A stretch of 64,000 nucleotides of DNA from assembly GCF_900111745.1 (NCBI RefSeq), contig NZ_FOIJ01000015.1, positions 124,001 to 188,000 on the forward strand, read 5' to 3'. This document shows positions 31,855-40,969 of the stretch, piece after piece. The notes below the pieces were generated by a model that did no database searches, was not told the DNA's origin, and saw nothing but the letters and a program-made list of their open reading frames with translations. A program made the translations under genes and the position numbers. This DNA is from Stigmatella erecta (GTDB taxonomy: Bacteria > Myxococcota > Myxococcia > Myxococcales > Myxococcaceae). The first letter of the stretch is position 1, and each line of letters starts with the position of its first letter.

Positions 31855-33078
31855 TCAGTCGTGGCGGTCAAGGCAGTGATGAGGATCCTGATCGGGCAGG
31901 CTGTTCCACAGCCGCACGAAGTCCAGGGTGCCGCTGGCATAGAGCCGCTCGAAGGCCTGGTAGTCCGGCTGGAAGCGCGGGTCGGTCATGGCCATGTTCG
32001 CCATGACCGGGAGCGCGTCCCTGCCCGCGGCACGCGCCGCGAAGCGGAACAGCGCCCAGCGCACGCACACGTCCTGCTCGGTCACGAAGGAGCGGCCGAA
32101 CAGCTCCAGCACCTGGGCCTTGTCCTGGGACAGGGAGAGGTTGTGCACCGCCGCCTCCCGGCCGTCCTCGCTGCCCTCGGTGGCGAGGATCCGCGTGTAC
32201 CGCCCGGTGGCCTCGGCATCGAGGACGGGCGCCGCGTGCATGGGCATCGACAGCGCCAGGTAGCGGATCTGCTCGTCCGGCGACTCGGCGCCGATGGTGA
32301 GCAGCGTGTCCATATAAGGCGTGAGGCTGCCGCTCTGGTGGAAGTCCCGCTTCATGACCCGCGCGATGGTGCGGGTGGCGGCCCAGCCCGCCTCGCCGGA
32401 GACCGGATCCTTGGCGAAGTCCGCCAGCCGCGTGAGCGCTGCGGGTTCGAGCCGCTTCTGGGTGTCCAGGGCCGACAGGAATCCCGCGCGCTGATTGGGC
32501 GCGAGACTGCCGTCCAGCGCCATGTCCGTGAGCCGCGCCGCGACCTGGGGCAGCTGGAGGGCCTCGGAGTCCCGGAGGGCCGACAGGTACACCTTGAAGT
32601 CCTTGGGCCCGGCCTCGCGGGCCCAGTCCATCACCTGCTGGGCGCGGCCCGCATCATTCCCGATCAGCTCCGTGAGCCGCTCCTTCAGGTAATCCCGGAC
32701 GAGCGGCTCGCGCGCGGCCAGCAGCGGCTCGGCCCACTCGCGGAAGTTCTCCATCGTCACGTGGCCGTCGAAGCGTTCCAGCTCCGGCCAGCACGTCGTG
32801 GCTTCGAACCTCCGAGGGGCTGCGACGGCCTCCTGCGCCGCGCCTCCGGGGCCGGTCAGCCCGGCGGCGGGGCCCTGCCGGGAAGGCCCCTGGCCCGGGC
32901 TGCCCGGCACGGCCGCCGGATGCGGCTCGCCCCTGCCCTCCGCCTCATCAGGGCGGACGAGCCCCGCGCCCCCCGCGAGCAGGACCGCCGCGCCCAGGAC
33001 CGTGGCACCGAGGATGAAGCGCCGGCGCAAAGGGCGCTGGGTGGGGGAGGTGGAGCGAGGCAGAGCGTCTGGAGGCAT
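31855..33078 (-). CDS. Membrane-anchored helical-repeat protein
   Basis: The 407-aa protein starts at ATG 33078. It has a basic segment (PLRRRFILGA), one hydrophobic anchor (~20-42), a Pro/Gly-rich linker (~45-90) and a helical domain with repeats such as RLTDMALDGSLAPNQRAGFL. The single Cys in ATTCWPELERF and the CVRWALF segment are its few Cys. Homology to HEAT-like proteins is weak. It is the promoter-proximal partner of the next exported HEAT-like gene, with 7 bases between them. Function is unknown. Confidence 0.72.
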   Translation of the reverse strand: MPPDALPRSTSPTQRPLRRRFILGATVLGAAVLLAGGAGLVRPDEAEGRGEPHPAAVPGSPGQGPSRQGPAAGLTGPGGAAQEAVAAPRRFEATTCWPELERFDGHVTMENFREWAEPLLAAREPLVRDYLKERLTELIGNDAGRAQQVMDWAREAGPKDFKVYLSALRDSEALQLPQVAARLTDMALDGSLAPNQRAGFLSALDTQKRLEPAALTRLADFAKDPVSGEAGWAATRTIARVMKRDFHQSGSLTPYMDTLLTIGAESPDEQIRYLALSMPMHAAPVLDAEATGRYTRILATEGSEDGREAAVHNLSLSQDKAQVLELFGRSFVTEQDVCVRWALFRFAARAAGRDALPVMANMAMTDPRFQPDYQAFERLYASGTLDFVRLWNSLPDQDPHHCLDRHD

Positions 33079-33167
33079 GGTGTCCGGGGCCCAGGGGGTT
33101 CCACCCCTGTAGAGTCCCCGGAACCAAAGCCATCCCAACGAAATGCTAAAAAACCGCTGGGGCGGCC

Positions 33168-34514
33168 TTACCCGGCCGAGGCCTCGCGCAGGCTCTCCTC
33201 CACGCCGTTCAGCAGCTCCTCCAGCGTGGCCTCCGGGATGTTCAGCGGCGGGGCGATGTAGACCGTGTCCCCCAGCGGCCGCAGGTACAGCCCCCGCTTC
33301 AGGGCCGCCTCGTACACGCGCCAGCCCTTGCCGGACAGGTACCCGCCCCCGCCCAGGTCCACCGCGCCCACCATGCCCTGCGCCCGCGGCCGCACCACGC
33401 CCGGCACCCGCTCCGCCATGGCCTCGAAGGCCGCCTTCACCCGCGGCGCCTTGCGCGCTACCTGACCCAGCACGTCCTCGTCCCGGTACACCGCCAGCAC
33501 CTCGCGCGCCACCGCGGCCCCCAGCGGGTTCCCGCAGTACGAGTGCCCGTAGTACAGCGCCCGCTCGCGCCCGCCCAGGAAGCCCGAGAACACCCGCTCC
33601 GTGGCCAGCGTGGCCGCGAAGGGCAGCAGCCCCCCGCTCAGCGCCTTCGCCAGGCACAGCAGGTCCGGCACCACCCCCGCCAGCTCACACGCGAAGCGCG
33701 CCCCCGCGCGCCCCAGCCCCGTGAACACCTCGTCGGCGATGAGGAACGTGTCCACCGCCCGCGTCGCCTCGCGCACCGCCCGCACGAACGCCGGCGCGTA
33801 CACCTGCATCCCCGCGGCCCCCTGCACCACCGGCTCCAGGATGACGCCCGCCACCTCGTCCGGGAACGCCTTCAGCGCCCGCTCCACCTCCGCGAAGGCC
33901 CGCTCCCACCCGCCCTCCTCCGCCGGCGAGGGCACGTGCACCACGTCGAACAGCAGCGGCCCGAACACCTCCCGGAACTCGGGCATGCCGCCCACGCTCG
34001 TGGCCCCCACCGTCTCGCCGTGGAAGGCCCCCGACAGGGTGATGAAGCGCGTGCGCCGGGGCCGCCCGTTCTGCGCCCAGTACTGCGCCGCCATCTTGAT
34101 GGCCACCTCCACCGCCGTGCTCCCGTTGTCCACGTAGAACACCCGCGAGAGCCGCTCGCCCGGGGGCACCTCCTCCTGCCCCGCCCCCGGCGCCAGCGCC
34201 ACCAGCTCCGCGGCCAGCCGCGCCGCGGGCGCGTGGGTGATGCCCGCAAGCGACACGTGCCCCAGCACTCCCACCTGCTCCACCAGCGCCCGCACCAGCC
34301 GCGGGTGCCGGTGCCCCAGCGTGGACACCCACCACGAGCTGTTCGCGTCCAGGTAGCGCCGGCCGTCCACATCCGTCAGGTAGGCGCCCTCGGCCCCGGC
34401 CACCACGAGCGGGCGCGTGTCCCGGATGTAGGTCTCCATCGCGGTGTAGGGGTGCCACACGTGCCGCTTGTCCAGCGCGACGATGGCCTCCCGGGTCAGC
34501 TCCTCGCGTTTCAC
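33168..34514 (-). CDS. bioA: Adenosylmethionine-8-amino-7-oxononanoate aminotransferase
   Basis: The 448-aa protein is a fold-type I PLP aminotransferase: KRHVWHPYTAM at the N-terminus, NSSWWVSTLGHRHP, SGAFHGET, IADEVFTGLGRAG (Asp binding the pyridine) and CLAKALSGG with the PLP Lys. WHPYTAM and SSWW are typical of BioA. It uses S-adenosylmethionine to transaminate 7-keto-8-aminopelargonate in biotin synthesis. The start is GTG 34514, with GAGGG 9 bases upstream. No other biotin gene lies nearby. Length fits the family. Confidence 0.92.
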   Translation of the reverse strand: MKREELTREAIVALDKRHVWHPYTAMETYIRDTRPLVVAGAEGAYLTDVDGRRYLDANSSWWVSTLGHRHPRLVRALVEQVGVLGHVSLAGITHAPAARLAAELVALAPGAGQEEVPPGERLSRVFYVDNGSTAVEVAIKMAAQYWAQNGRPRRTRFITLSGAFHGETVGATSVGGMPEFREVFGPLLFDVVHVPSPAEEGGWERAFAEVERALKAFPDEVAGVILEPVVQGAAGMQVYAPAFVRAVREATRAVDTFLIADEVFTGLGRAGARFACELAGVVPDLLCLAKALSGGLLPFAATLATERVFSGFLGGRERALYYGHSYCGNPLGAAVAREVLAVYRDEDVLGQVARKAPRVKAAFEAMAERVPGVVRPRAQGMVGAVDLGGGGYLSGKGWRVYEAALKRGLYLRPLGDTVYIAPPLNIPEATLEELLNGVEESLREASAG

Positions 34515-34686
34515 GCTCGCACCCTCTTTCCAGCCGGGTTGACGCACCGCCCCGGCCCCGCGGCGCGCGTTCTGCCCTGGCTCCTGCCCGCTCGCAACCC
34601 CTCCAGGCACCAGCCCCCTTCCCTTTCCTGGCGTCTGGTATCTTGTGGAATAATCCCGGTCCGTTTCCTCAGGAGCCGACGTCCCC

Positions 34687-35316
34687 ATGACTCAACGCAG
34701 CCCCTCGGCAGCGTCCCTCTCTCAGGCCATGGAGACCGAATACGCCCGGCGCATCGCCCTGGCCACCCCCACGGACACCGCCCGGGGGCTGTTCTTCAAC
34801 GGGGTGCTGTCGGCCGTCATCACCTTCGGCGGCGAGCCCGCCCTGAAGCAGTGCCACGCCCGGCTCAACGACAAGCGCTTCGAGCGGCGCTTCATCGACT
34901 TCTCCAGCTACCCCGTCTCGGACTTCCTGCGCCTGTCGCTGGCCGCCTCGCAGATTCTCACCTCGCAGCTCGGCAGCCCGGAGACGACCCAGCGCCGCCT
35001 GGGCATGCAGGCCACGCGCGACTTCCTCAGCTCCATGGCGGGGCGCACCGTGCTGCTGCTCTCGGGTGACTCGCCCAAGCGCCTGCTGGACAAGATTCCC
35101 AACGCCTACCGCTCCGCGGTGAGCTACGGCGAGCGCACCGTGACGATGATGGGCGACAAGGCCGCGCGCGTCGTCTTCACGCGCGACTTCATGCTCCCGC
35201 ACTACAACGAGGGCGTGCTGAGCGCCGTGCTGGAGTCCGTCAACGCCCGCAACCCCCGCGTCCACTCGCGCGCCATCGGCCCGATGGACTCCGAGTACGA
35301 GCTGGCCTGGGACTGA
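34687..35316 (+). CDS. DUF2378 (TIGR02265) family protein
   Basis: The 209-aa protein matches my memory of the Myxococcales-restricted TIGR02265 family: GLFFNGVLSAV, YPVSDFLRLSLAAS, a long FLSSMAGRTVLLLSGDSPKRLL segment, and a C-terminal GDKAARVVFTRDFMLPHYNEGVL. The function of the family is not established; members are cytoplasmic and often occur in several copies per genome. It starts 172 bases from the divergent bioA. SD AGGAG lies ~10 bases upstream. This gene is the best lineage marker in the window. Confidence 0.72.
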   Translation: MTQRSPSAASLSQAMETEYARRIALATPTDTARGLFFNGVLSAVITFGGEPALKQCHARLNDKRFERRFIDFSSYPVSDFLRLSLAASQILTSQLGSPETTQRRLGMQATRDFLSSMAGRTVLLLSGDSPKRLLDKIPNAYRSAVSYGERTVTMMGDKAARVVFTRDFMLPHYNEGVLSAVLESVNARNPRVHSRAIGPMDSEYELAWD

Positions 35317-35379
35317 GCGCGGGTCCGCCGGGCCGGATGGAACTCGGCACCCGGGGCCGGTCCGCGTTAAAACCGTCCC

Positions 35380-36549
35380 GTGCTCGATCCGTCCATCCGC
35401 GTCCAGGTGCTCGACTCCATCACCGACGTGCCCGCCGCGCAGTGGGATGCGCTGGCGGGTGCCGATGCGCCCCCCTTCATCCGGCACGCCTGGCTGGCCG
35501 CCATGGAGGAGAGCGGCAGCGCCCAGGAGGAGACAGGCTGGGCGCCCCACCACCTCACGCTGTGGCGCGGCCCCACGCTCGTGGCCGCCTCCCCCGCCTA
35601 CTTCAAGTTCCACAGCATGGGCGAGTACATCTACGACTTCGCCTGGGCCCAGGTGGCCCAGCGCCTGGGCGTGGCGTACTACCCGAAGCTGCTCCTGGGC
35701 GCCCCGCTGTCGCCGGCCACCGCGCCGCGCTTCCTCATCGCCCCCGGGGAGAACGTGAGCGATGCGCGCCACGCCATCCTGGAGGCCGCCATCGAGAGCG
35801 CGCGCGAGGAGGGCTGCTCCTCGGTGCACGTGCTCTACCCCACCGAGGAGGAGGCGGACTTCCTGGAGCGCGCCGGCATGGCGCGGAGGCTCACGCTGCA
35901 GTTCCACTGGAAGAACCCCGGCTACCAGAGCTACGAGGACTACCTGTCGCGCTTCACCTCCAAGCGCCGCAACCAGTTCAAGCGCGAGCGCGGCGCCGCG
36001 GCCGGGCAGGGCATCACCCTGCGCACCGTGCCGGGCAGCGAGCTGGGCCCGGAGCACGCCCGGCGCGCCCATGGCTTCTACGCCGCCACGTGCGAGCGCC
36101 ACGCCTGGGGCCAGGTGCAGCTCACCCCGGACTTCTTCGCCCGCGTGTTCCGCGCCATGCCCGAGGCCATGGAGATGGTGGAGGCGGTGCGCGGGGGCAA
36201 GGTGGTGGCCGGGGCCTTCAACGCGGTGACGAAGGAGCGGCTCTACGGGCGGTACTGGGGCTGCTTCGAGGAGCACCCCTTCCTGCACTTCAACGTCTGC
36301 CTGTACCACTCGGTGGAGGAGAGCATCCGCGCGGGGCGCAAGGTGTTCGAGCCCGGCGCGGGCGGCGAGCACAAGGTGGCGCGCGGCTTCGAGCCCACCG
36401 CCGTGCACAGCGCCCACCTGCTCTTCGACCCGCGGCTGGACCGCACCATCCGGGACGCCCTGCGCCGCGAGCGCGCCCACCTGGCGCTCGCCGTGGAGGA
36501 GGCCGAGCGGCTCGCCGGCCTCAAGCCCTGGCCCCTGGAGGGTGTGTAA
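35380..36549 (+). CDS. GNAT-like acyltransferase of the COG3146/DUF482 family
   Basis: The 389-aa protein resembles the COG3146/DUF482 group of GNAT-fold proteins sometimes annotated as peptidoglycan-related acyltransferases. Family-like segments are ADAPPFIRHAWLAAMEESG, FHSMGEYIYDFAWA, FLSRFTSKRRNQFKRER-type basic strip (near 200), and the C-terminal LYHSVEESIRAGRKVFEPGAGGEHK. The reaction is not known from sequence. The start is GTG 35380, with no strong SD seen. It lies 63 bases after the DUF2378 gene. Confidence 0.75.
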   Translation: MLDPSIRVQVLDSITDVPAAQWDALAGADAPPFIRHAWLAAMEESGSAQEETGWAPHHLTLWRGPTLVAASPAYFKFHSMGEYIYDFAWAQVAQRLGVAYYPKLLLGAPLSPATAPRFLIAPGENVSDARHAILEAAIESAREEGCSSVHVLYPTEEEADFLERAGMARRLTLQFHWKNPGYQSYEDYLSRFTSKRRNQFKRERGAAAGQGITLRTVPGSELGPEHARRAHGFYAATCERHAWGQVQLTPDFFARVFRAMPEAMEMVEAVRGGKVVAGAFNAVTKERLYGRYWGCFEEHPFLHFNVCLYHSVEESIRAGRKVFEPGAGGEHKVARGFEPTAVHSAHLLFDPRLDRTIRDALRRERAHLALAVEEAERLAGLKPWPLEGV

Positions 36550-36625
36550 GAAGGTCTCCACCTCGTGGGGGGCCGGCGTACGAACGAAGTTGTCAAATGG
36601 GGGAAGACCTTTAGAGTCGGGCCGT

Positions 36626-37312
36626 ATGAAAGCCCCCGAGACCGAAGAGGATTTCGTCCAGTGGTATGAGGACTGCTGGGCGGACCGCGACGAGGTGGAG
36701 TACCCGAAGCTGTTCGGGGCCATCAGCGAAGAGGTATTCACGCTGGACCAGACGGACGCCCTGCAGGCCTGGCTCGAGAGCGACCTGTCCCAGGTGAAGG
36801 AGCTGGACCCGAACTGGGGCCCCATGGGCGTGCGCGTGGCGCCGCCGAGCGAGCAGTACCCCTACTGGACCTACGTGACGAGTGGCCTGTCCAACCCCTT
36901 CACCGTGGCCCCTGGCGCGGAGGTGGACGAGGCAGCCCCCAGCGGCATCGGCTACGAGATGGTCATCCACACCGCCGAGGAGGCGCAGTGGCCGGTGCTC
37001 CGGCTGCTGGACATGATGGCCTACAACCTGGTGTGCCTGCGCGCCTTCGCCCTCAACCACCGCTACCCGGTGGAGGGCTCGCTCACCGGCGGCGAGACGA
37101 AGCTCAACGGCTTCGTCTTCGTGCGGGACACCTCGCGCCCCGCCGAGTTCACCCTGCCCTCGGGCAAGGTGCAGCTGCTCACGCTGGTGGGCACCACGCG
37201 CAACGAGATGGCCTTCAGCCGCTCCAACGGCATGGACAAGCTGATGGCCAAGCTCCATGACGCGGGCGCCGGCCTCGTCACCCGCCCGGAGCGCGAGGAA
37301 GTGAAGCTGTAG
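36626..37312 (+). CDS. Suppressor-of-fused (SUFU) domain protein
   Basis: The 228-aa protein resembles bacterial SUFU-domain proteins: PPSEQYPYWTYVTSGLSNP, GIGYEMVIHT and LLTLVGTTRNEMAFSRSNG are characteristic. SUFU is a binding fold first known from animal Hedgehog signalling. In bacteria it often acts as an immunity protein in polymorphic-toxin systems, but no toxin is adjacent here. The start at 36626 (MKAPETEEDF) fits the fold; in-frame upstream codons add no domain. Its last 35 bases overlap the convergent DUF2243 gene. Confidence 0.78.
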   Translation: MKAPETEEDFVQWYEDCWADRDEVEYPKLFGAISEEVFTLDQTDALQAWLESDLSQVKELDPNWGPMGVRVAPPSEQYPYWTYVTSGLSNPFTVAPGAEVDEAAPSGIGYEMVIHTAEEAQWPVLRLLDMMAYNLVCLRAFALNHRYPVEGSLTGGETKLNGFVFVRDTSRPAEFTLPSGKVQLLTLVGTTRNEMAFSRSNGMDKLMAKLHDAGAGLVTRPEREEVKL

Positions 37313-37796
37313 CGGCCCCTCCGCGCGGGGTGCGGTCCTCGCGTCCCGCGCGGATGAGCGCCCCGCCGCCCACGAGCAGCAGCACGCCGAAGGCCAGGAA
37401 GCCCAGGTCCCACGCCAGCGCGTGCGGCCCGGGCTTCACGTGGTGCACGCCGAGGAGCTGGTGGTCGATGAGCCCCTCCACGGTGTTGAACAGGCCCCAG
37501 CCCCCGAGCAGCGCGCCCAGGAGCGTGCGCGTGGACCAGGGCACATCCGCGCGCTGGCCCGCGCGCCACAGCAGCCCCAGGCCCCCCGCCGTCATCAGCC
37601 AGGTGAAGGCGTGGAAGAGGCCATCCCAGAACATGTTCACCTTGGCGCGCACCAGGTCATCCGGCGGCAGGAGGCTGGAGAGCATGTTGTGCCACTGCAG
37701 CAGCTGGTGCAGGACGATGCCATCCACGAAGCCGCCCAGCCCCACCCCCAGCAGCACCCCGGCGGACACCAGCGGCCCCTGCCTCGGGCCGCTCAT
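37278..37796 (-). CDS. DUF2243 integral membrane protein
   Basis: The 172-aa protein has about four transmembrane segments and the DUF2243 signatures LGGFVDGIVLHQLLQWHNM and DGLFHAFTWL, with conserved Asp and several His that could bind metal or haem. The role of the family is not established. It overlaps the upstream small membrane gene by 4 bases (ATGA), so the two form an operon. Its 3' end overlaps the convergent SUFU gene by 35 bases. Confidence 0.78.
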   Translation of the reverse strand: MSGPRQGPLVSAGVLLGVGLGGFVDGIVLHQLLQWHNMLSSLLPPDDLVRAKVNMFWDGLFHAFTWLMTAGGLGLLWRAGQRADVPWSTRTLLGALLGGWGLFNTVEGLIDHQLLGVHHVKPGPHALAWDLGFLAFGVLLLVGGGALIRAGREDRTPRGGAATASLPRAPGG

Positions 37797-38020
37797 CGCG
37801 TCTCCTCCGGAAAGCGCGCTGACGCACTGCCTCCAGCGCGGTGCGCCAGAAACACCACGCACAGGATGACGGCGAAGGGCAGGGCCGTGATGGCCAGCCG
37901 TCCCCAGAAGTGCTCATCGAAGATGCCCGCCTCCACCGCGGGACGGCAGGTGGGGCACGCCTGCGCGACGCACCCCGTCAAAGCCAGACTCACCCCGGCC
38001 ACCCTGGAAAGTCCTCTCAT
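37793..38020 (-). CDS. Small membrane lipoprotein-like protein
   Basis: The 75-aa protein starts with a lipobox-like LALTGC, followed by ACPTCRPAVEAGIF (a CPxC pair) and one transmembrane helix (ITALPFAVILCVVFLAH). It may be a thiol- or metal-binding membrane accessory. It overlaps the DUF2243 gene by 4 bases, so the two proteins are probably cotranslated and may act together. I recognise no family. Confidence 0.7.
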   Translation of the reverse strand: MRGLSRVAGVSLALTGCVAQACPTCRPAVEAGIFDEHFWGRLAITALPFAVILCVVFLAHRAGGSASARFPEETR

Positions 38021-38090
38021 GCGCCCACGATAGTGGCCGCCCTCGCGCCCCGGGAGCGAAGGGGGCGGGAATGAAACAATTCATCGGAAT

Positions 38091-38145
38091 GACAACGTTG
38101 TCGTGTTTTTCATACATTGACCGTATTGCGGGGTGAGACTAGAGA
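38091..38145 (+). promoter_or_regulatory. Sigma-70-like promoter with an upstream perfect palindrome
   Basis: GACAACGTTGTC (38091-38102) is a perfect 12-base palindrome. Downstream lie TTGACC (38117-38122), a 17-base spacer and TAGAGA (38140-38145). The ATG of the protease gene follows at 38178. The palindrome ends 14 bases before the -35 box, a normal position for an activator or operator site. Confidence 0.5.
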
Positions 38146-38177
38146 CACGGCCTCCTTTTCAGAGAGGACCTCACGCC

Positions 38178-39725
38178 ATGACTCGAACGTTCCCCACGCT
38201 CTCCACCCTGACGGCGCTGTGCGCCGGACTGGCCACCGCGCACGGCCTGCCCGCCGAGGCGGCCCCCGCCGAGGCCTCCGTGTCCGCGATGGACGTCTCC
38301 CCGGAGCTCCTCTCCGCGATGCGCCGGGACCTGAAGGTCTCCGAGGCGCAGCTGAGCCGCCGGCTCGCCTTCGAGGCGAAGGCCCCCGCCCTGGAGAAGA
38401 CGCTGCGTGAGGAGCTGGGCGGCTCGTTCGGCGGTGCGTGGCTGAACGCGGACGGCACCCAGCTCATCGTCGGCGTGACCGACGCGGCCGGCGCCGAGCG
38501 CGTGCGCCGCGCGGGCGCCGAGCCCCGCCTGGTGGCCCGGAGCCAGGCGCACCTGGACGCGGTGATGGCGGAGCTGAACGCCAACGCCAAGAACGCCGGC
38601 CCGTCCATTCATTACTGGCAGGTGGACGTGGCAACCAACAGCGTCGTGGTCCACGCCGACAGCGGCTCGGGCATGTCGAAGCTGCGCAACGAGGCCTTCG
38701 TGGCCCAGAGCCGCGGCGCCAAGGACGGCACCATCCGCATCGTGGAGTCCACCCAGGCGCCCCAGCTGGCCTACGACGTGCGCGGCGGAGATCCCTACTA
38801 CTTCAGCAACGCGCGCTGTTCGGTCGGCTTCTCGGTGAACGGCGGCTTCGTCACCGCCGGCCACTGCGGCGGCGCGGGCACCGCCACCACCGGCCACAAC
38901 GGCGTGGCGATGGGCACCATCCGCGCCTCCACCTTCCCCACCAACGACTGGGCCTGGGTGGCCACCAACAGCTCGTGGACGCCGCAGCCCTGGGTCTACA
39001 GCTACAACAACGCGAACGTCACCGTGGCGGGCTCGCAGGAGGCCGGCATCGGCGCCTCCATCTGCCGCTCCGGCTACACCACGGGCTGGCGCTGCGGCAC
39101 GCTCGTGGCCAAGAACATCACCGTCAACTACTCCAACGGCCCCGTCTACGGCATGTCGCACACCAACGCGTGCGCCAACCCCGGTGACTCGGGCGGCTCG
39201 GTCATCTCCGGCACCCAGGCCCAGGGCGTCACCTCCGGCATCGCCGGCGGCTGCGAGTCCTCCAGCCCCCAGACGTTCTTCCAGCCCATCAACCCCATCC
39301 TGAGCACCTACGGCCTCACGCTGCGCACGGGCGGGGGGAGCAGCGGCGGCAAGGGGTTCGTCTCGCGCCTCAACGGCAAGTGCATCGACGTGCCCAACTC
39401 CAACTTCTCCGACGGCGTCCAGCTCCAGATGTGGGACTGCAACGGCACCAACGCCCAGAAGTTCACCTGGGTGGGCAGCACGCTGCAGATCGGCGGCAAG
39501 TGCGTGGACGTCGCCAACGCCTCCACGGCCAACGGCGCGGCCATCCAGATCGTCAGCTGCAATGGCAACCGCGCTCAGGACTTCGTGCTCAGCGCCGCGG
39601 GCGACCTGGTCAGCTACCTGGCCAACAAGTGCGTGGACATCAAGGATGTCAGCTCCGCCAGCGGCGCCAAGCTGCACCTCTGGGAGTGCAACGGCGCGGC
39701 CAACCAGAAGTGGGATTACCGCTAA
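38178..39725 (+). CDS. Secreted alpha-lytic/streptogrisin-type serine protease with ricin-B lectin tail
   Basis: The 515-aa preproprotein has a signal peptide (ends ~AAPAEA), a long pro-region (~30-190) typical of family S1E, a chymotrypsin-fold domain (~195-385) and a ricin-B lectin domain (~395-515) with three KCxDV/QxWxCN repeats. The triad is His229 (TAGHCGG), Asp257 (TNDWAW) and Ser338 (GDSGGSV). Alpha-lytic proteases fold with help of the pro-region and act outside the cell on wall or prey proteins; the lectin should bind glycan. A candidate promoter and palindrome precede it, and a strong terminator follows. It is monocistronic. Confidence 0.92.
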   Translation: MTRTFPTLSTLTALCAGLATAHGLPAEAAPAEASVSAMDVSPELLSAMRRDLKVSEAQLSRRLAFEAKAPALEKTLREELGGSFGGAWLNADGTQLIVGVTDAAGAERVRRAGAEPRLVARSQAHLDAVMAELNANAKNAGPSIHYWQVDVATNSVVVHADSGSGMSKLRNEAFVAQSRGAKDGTIRIVESTQAPQLAYDVRGGDPYYFSNARCSVGFSVNGGFVTAGHCGGAGTATTGHNGVAMGTIRASTFPTNDWAWVATNSSWTPQPWVYSYNNANVTVAGSQEAGIGASICRSGYTTGWRCGTLVAKNITVNYSNGPVYGMSHTNACANPGDSGGSVISGTQAQGVTSGIAGGCESSSPQTFFQPINPILSTYGLTLRTGGGSSGGKGFVSRLNGKCIDVPNSNFSDGVQLQMWDCNGTNAQKFTWVGSTLQIGGKCVDVANASTANGAAIQIVSCNGNRAQDFVLSAAGDLVSYLANKCVDIKDVSSASGAKLHLWECNGAANQKWDYR

Positions 39726-39747
39726 TCCCTCGCAGCTGAAGTCCTGA

Positions 39748-39783
39748 GGGGCGTGGCCGCGAAGGCCGCGCCCCTTTTCTTTT
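39748..39783 (+). terminator. Rho-independent terminator
   Basis: GGGGCGTGGCC (39748-39758) pairs with GGCCGCGCCCC (39764-39774), with one G-U pair and loop GCGAA, and is followed by TTTTCTTTT. It ends the protease gene and may also serve the convergent acyltransferase gene. Confidence 0.85.
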
Positions 39784-39788
39784 GCGGC

Positions 39789-40889
39789 CTAGACGGCGCG
39801 GACCCGGGCGGGCAGCACGCGCGTGAGCAGCGAGGGCGGCGCGCCCTTCCAGCGCATCGCGGGCTTCTCGACCCAGCGCCACGACAGCACCGCCAGCCCC
39901 GCCACGAGCGGCAAGGAGATCGCCACGTTCACCCAGCCCCCCATCCGGCCGCCCAGCAGGGCCGTGACGAGCTGCTGCACCGGAAAGGCATAGATGTAGA
40001 CGCCGTAGGAGATGTCCCCGAAGCGCGCCAGGTCCACCCGCCACCCGGGCCGGAACGCCAGGTACATCACCAGGTACGCCCCGCAGCTTCCCACGGCGAG
40101 CCGCATCCCCACGCCCAGCCAGACCGTGGCCCCGAGCACCGCCACGCACCCCAGCGCGATCCACGGGCTCAGCCGCACCCGGTCCCGCCACAGGTACAGC
40201 ACCAGCCCGGAGCCGAAGTAGAGCGACAGCTCCTGCCACCAGCCCAGCCGGGGGCCCACGTACGGAATGAGGGGCGCCACCGCCGCGAGCCCCCACCCCG
40301 CCAGGGCCCACCCCCGCCGCAGCAGCCCCGCCATGCCCAGCCCCGCCACCAGCAGGTAGAAGCCCACCTCGTACTTCAGCGTCCACAGCGAGCCATTCAC
40401 CGCGCGCGGATAGGCATTGCCCTCGAAGACGCCCGGCAGCTCCCACTGGGACTGGTACAGGGTGAAGTTGCGCCACACGTACGAGTACGTGTCCGGAGAC
40501 CGCAGATACCCTGCCAGCGGCAGCTCCGTCAGGGCCGGGCCCAGCACGAAGGCGCTCGCCAGGAGCACCACCGCCAGCCCGGGGAAGATGCGCAGCACGC
40601 GCGCCCACAGGTAGTGCGCCTGGCTGGCGCTGCGCTCCTGGCTGCGCGTGATGAGCAGCCCGCTGATGATGAGGAAGACCGCCACGCACAGGCGCCCCAG
40701 GGACATCTGCCCCTGACTGAGGTCTTCCAAAGGCTCCCGCGTGCCCAATCCCTCTGCCAGCGGAAACGCGTGCGAGAAAATGACGCCCGTGGCGGCCACC
40801 AACCGGATGAAGTCCAGATTGTTGCGCGGGCTGTCCAGACACTGCGTCAGCGTGGGACGGGAAGAGGACGGCATGGAGAGGGGTGGCAT
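39789..40889 (-). CDS. Acyltransferase 3 family membrane protein
   Basis: The 366-aa protein has ~10 transmembrane helices and matches acyltransferase-3 (OafA/NolL-like) proteins: NNLDFIRLVAATGVIFSHAFPL with the catalytic-type His, RLCVAVFLIISGLLITRS, and the C-terminal DISYGVYIYAFPVQQ. The family moves acetyl or other acyl groups onto extracytoplasmic sugars or peptides. A second in-frame ATG gives MPSSSRPTL at ~40874. It converges on the protease terminator. No partner gene is adjacent, so the acceptor is unknown. Confidence 0.88.
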   Translation of the reverse strand: MPPLSMPSSSRPTLTQCLDSPRNNLDFIRLVAATGVIFSHAFPLAEGLGTREPLEDLSQGQMSLGRLCVAVFLIISGLLITRSQERSASQAHYLWARVLRIFPGLAVVLLASAFVLGPALTELPLAGYLRSPDTYSYVWRNFTLYQSQWELPGVFEGNAYPRAVNGSLWTLKYEVGFYLLVAGLGMAGLLRRGWALAGWGLAAVAPLIPYVGPRLGWWQELSLYFGSGLVLYLWRDRVRLSPWIALGCVAVLGATVWLGVGMRLAVGSCGAYLVMYLAFRPGWRVDLARFGDISYGVYIYAFPVQQLVTALLGGRMGGWVNVAISLPLVAGLAVLSWRWVEKPAMRWKGAPPSLLTRVLPARVRAV

Positions 40890-40969
40890 TCTGAACGCAC
40901 TGCCCCGTCCACTCCAAGCAGACAGGGAGCCAGCCTCCCTCCTCCAATCTTTCCAAGTGGGTCAAAGGC

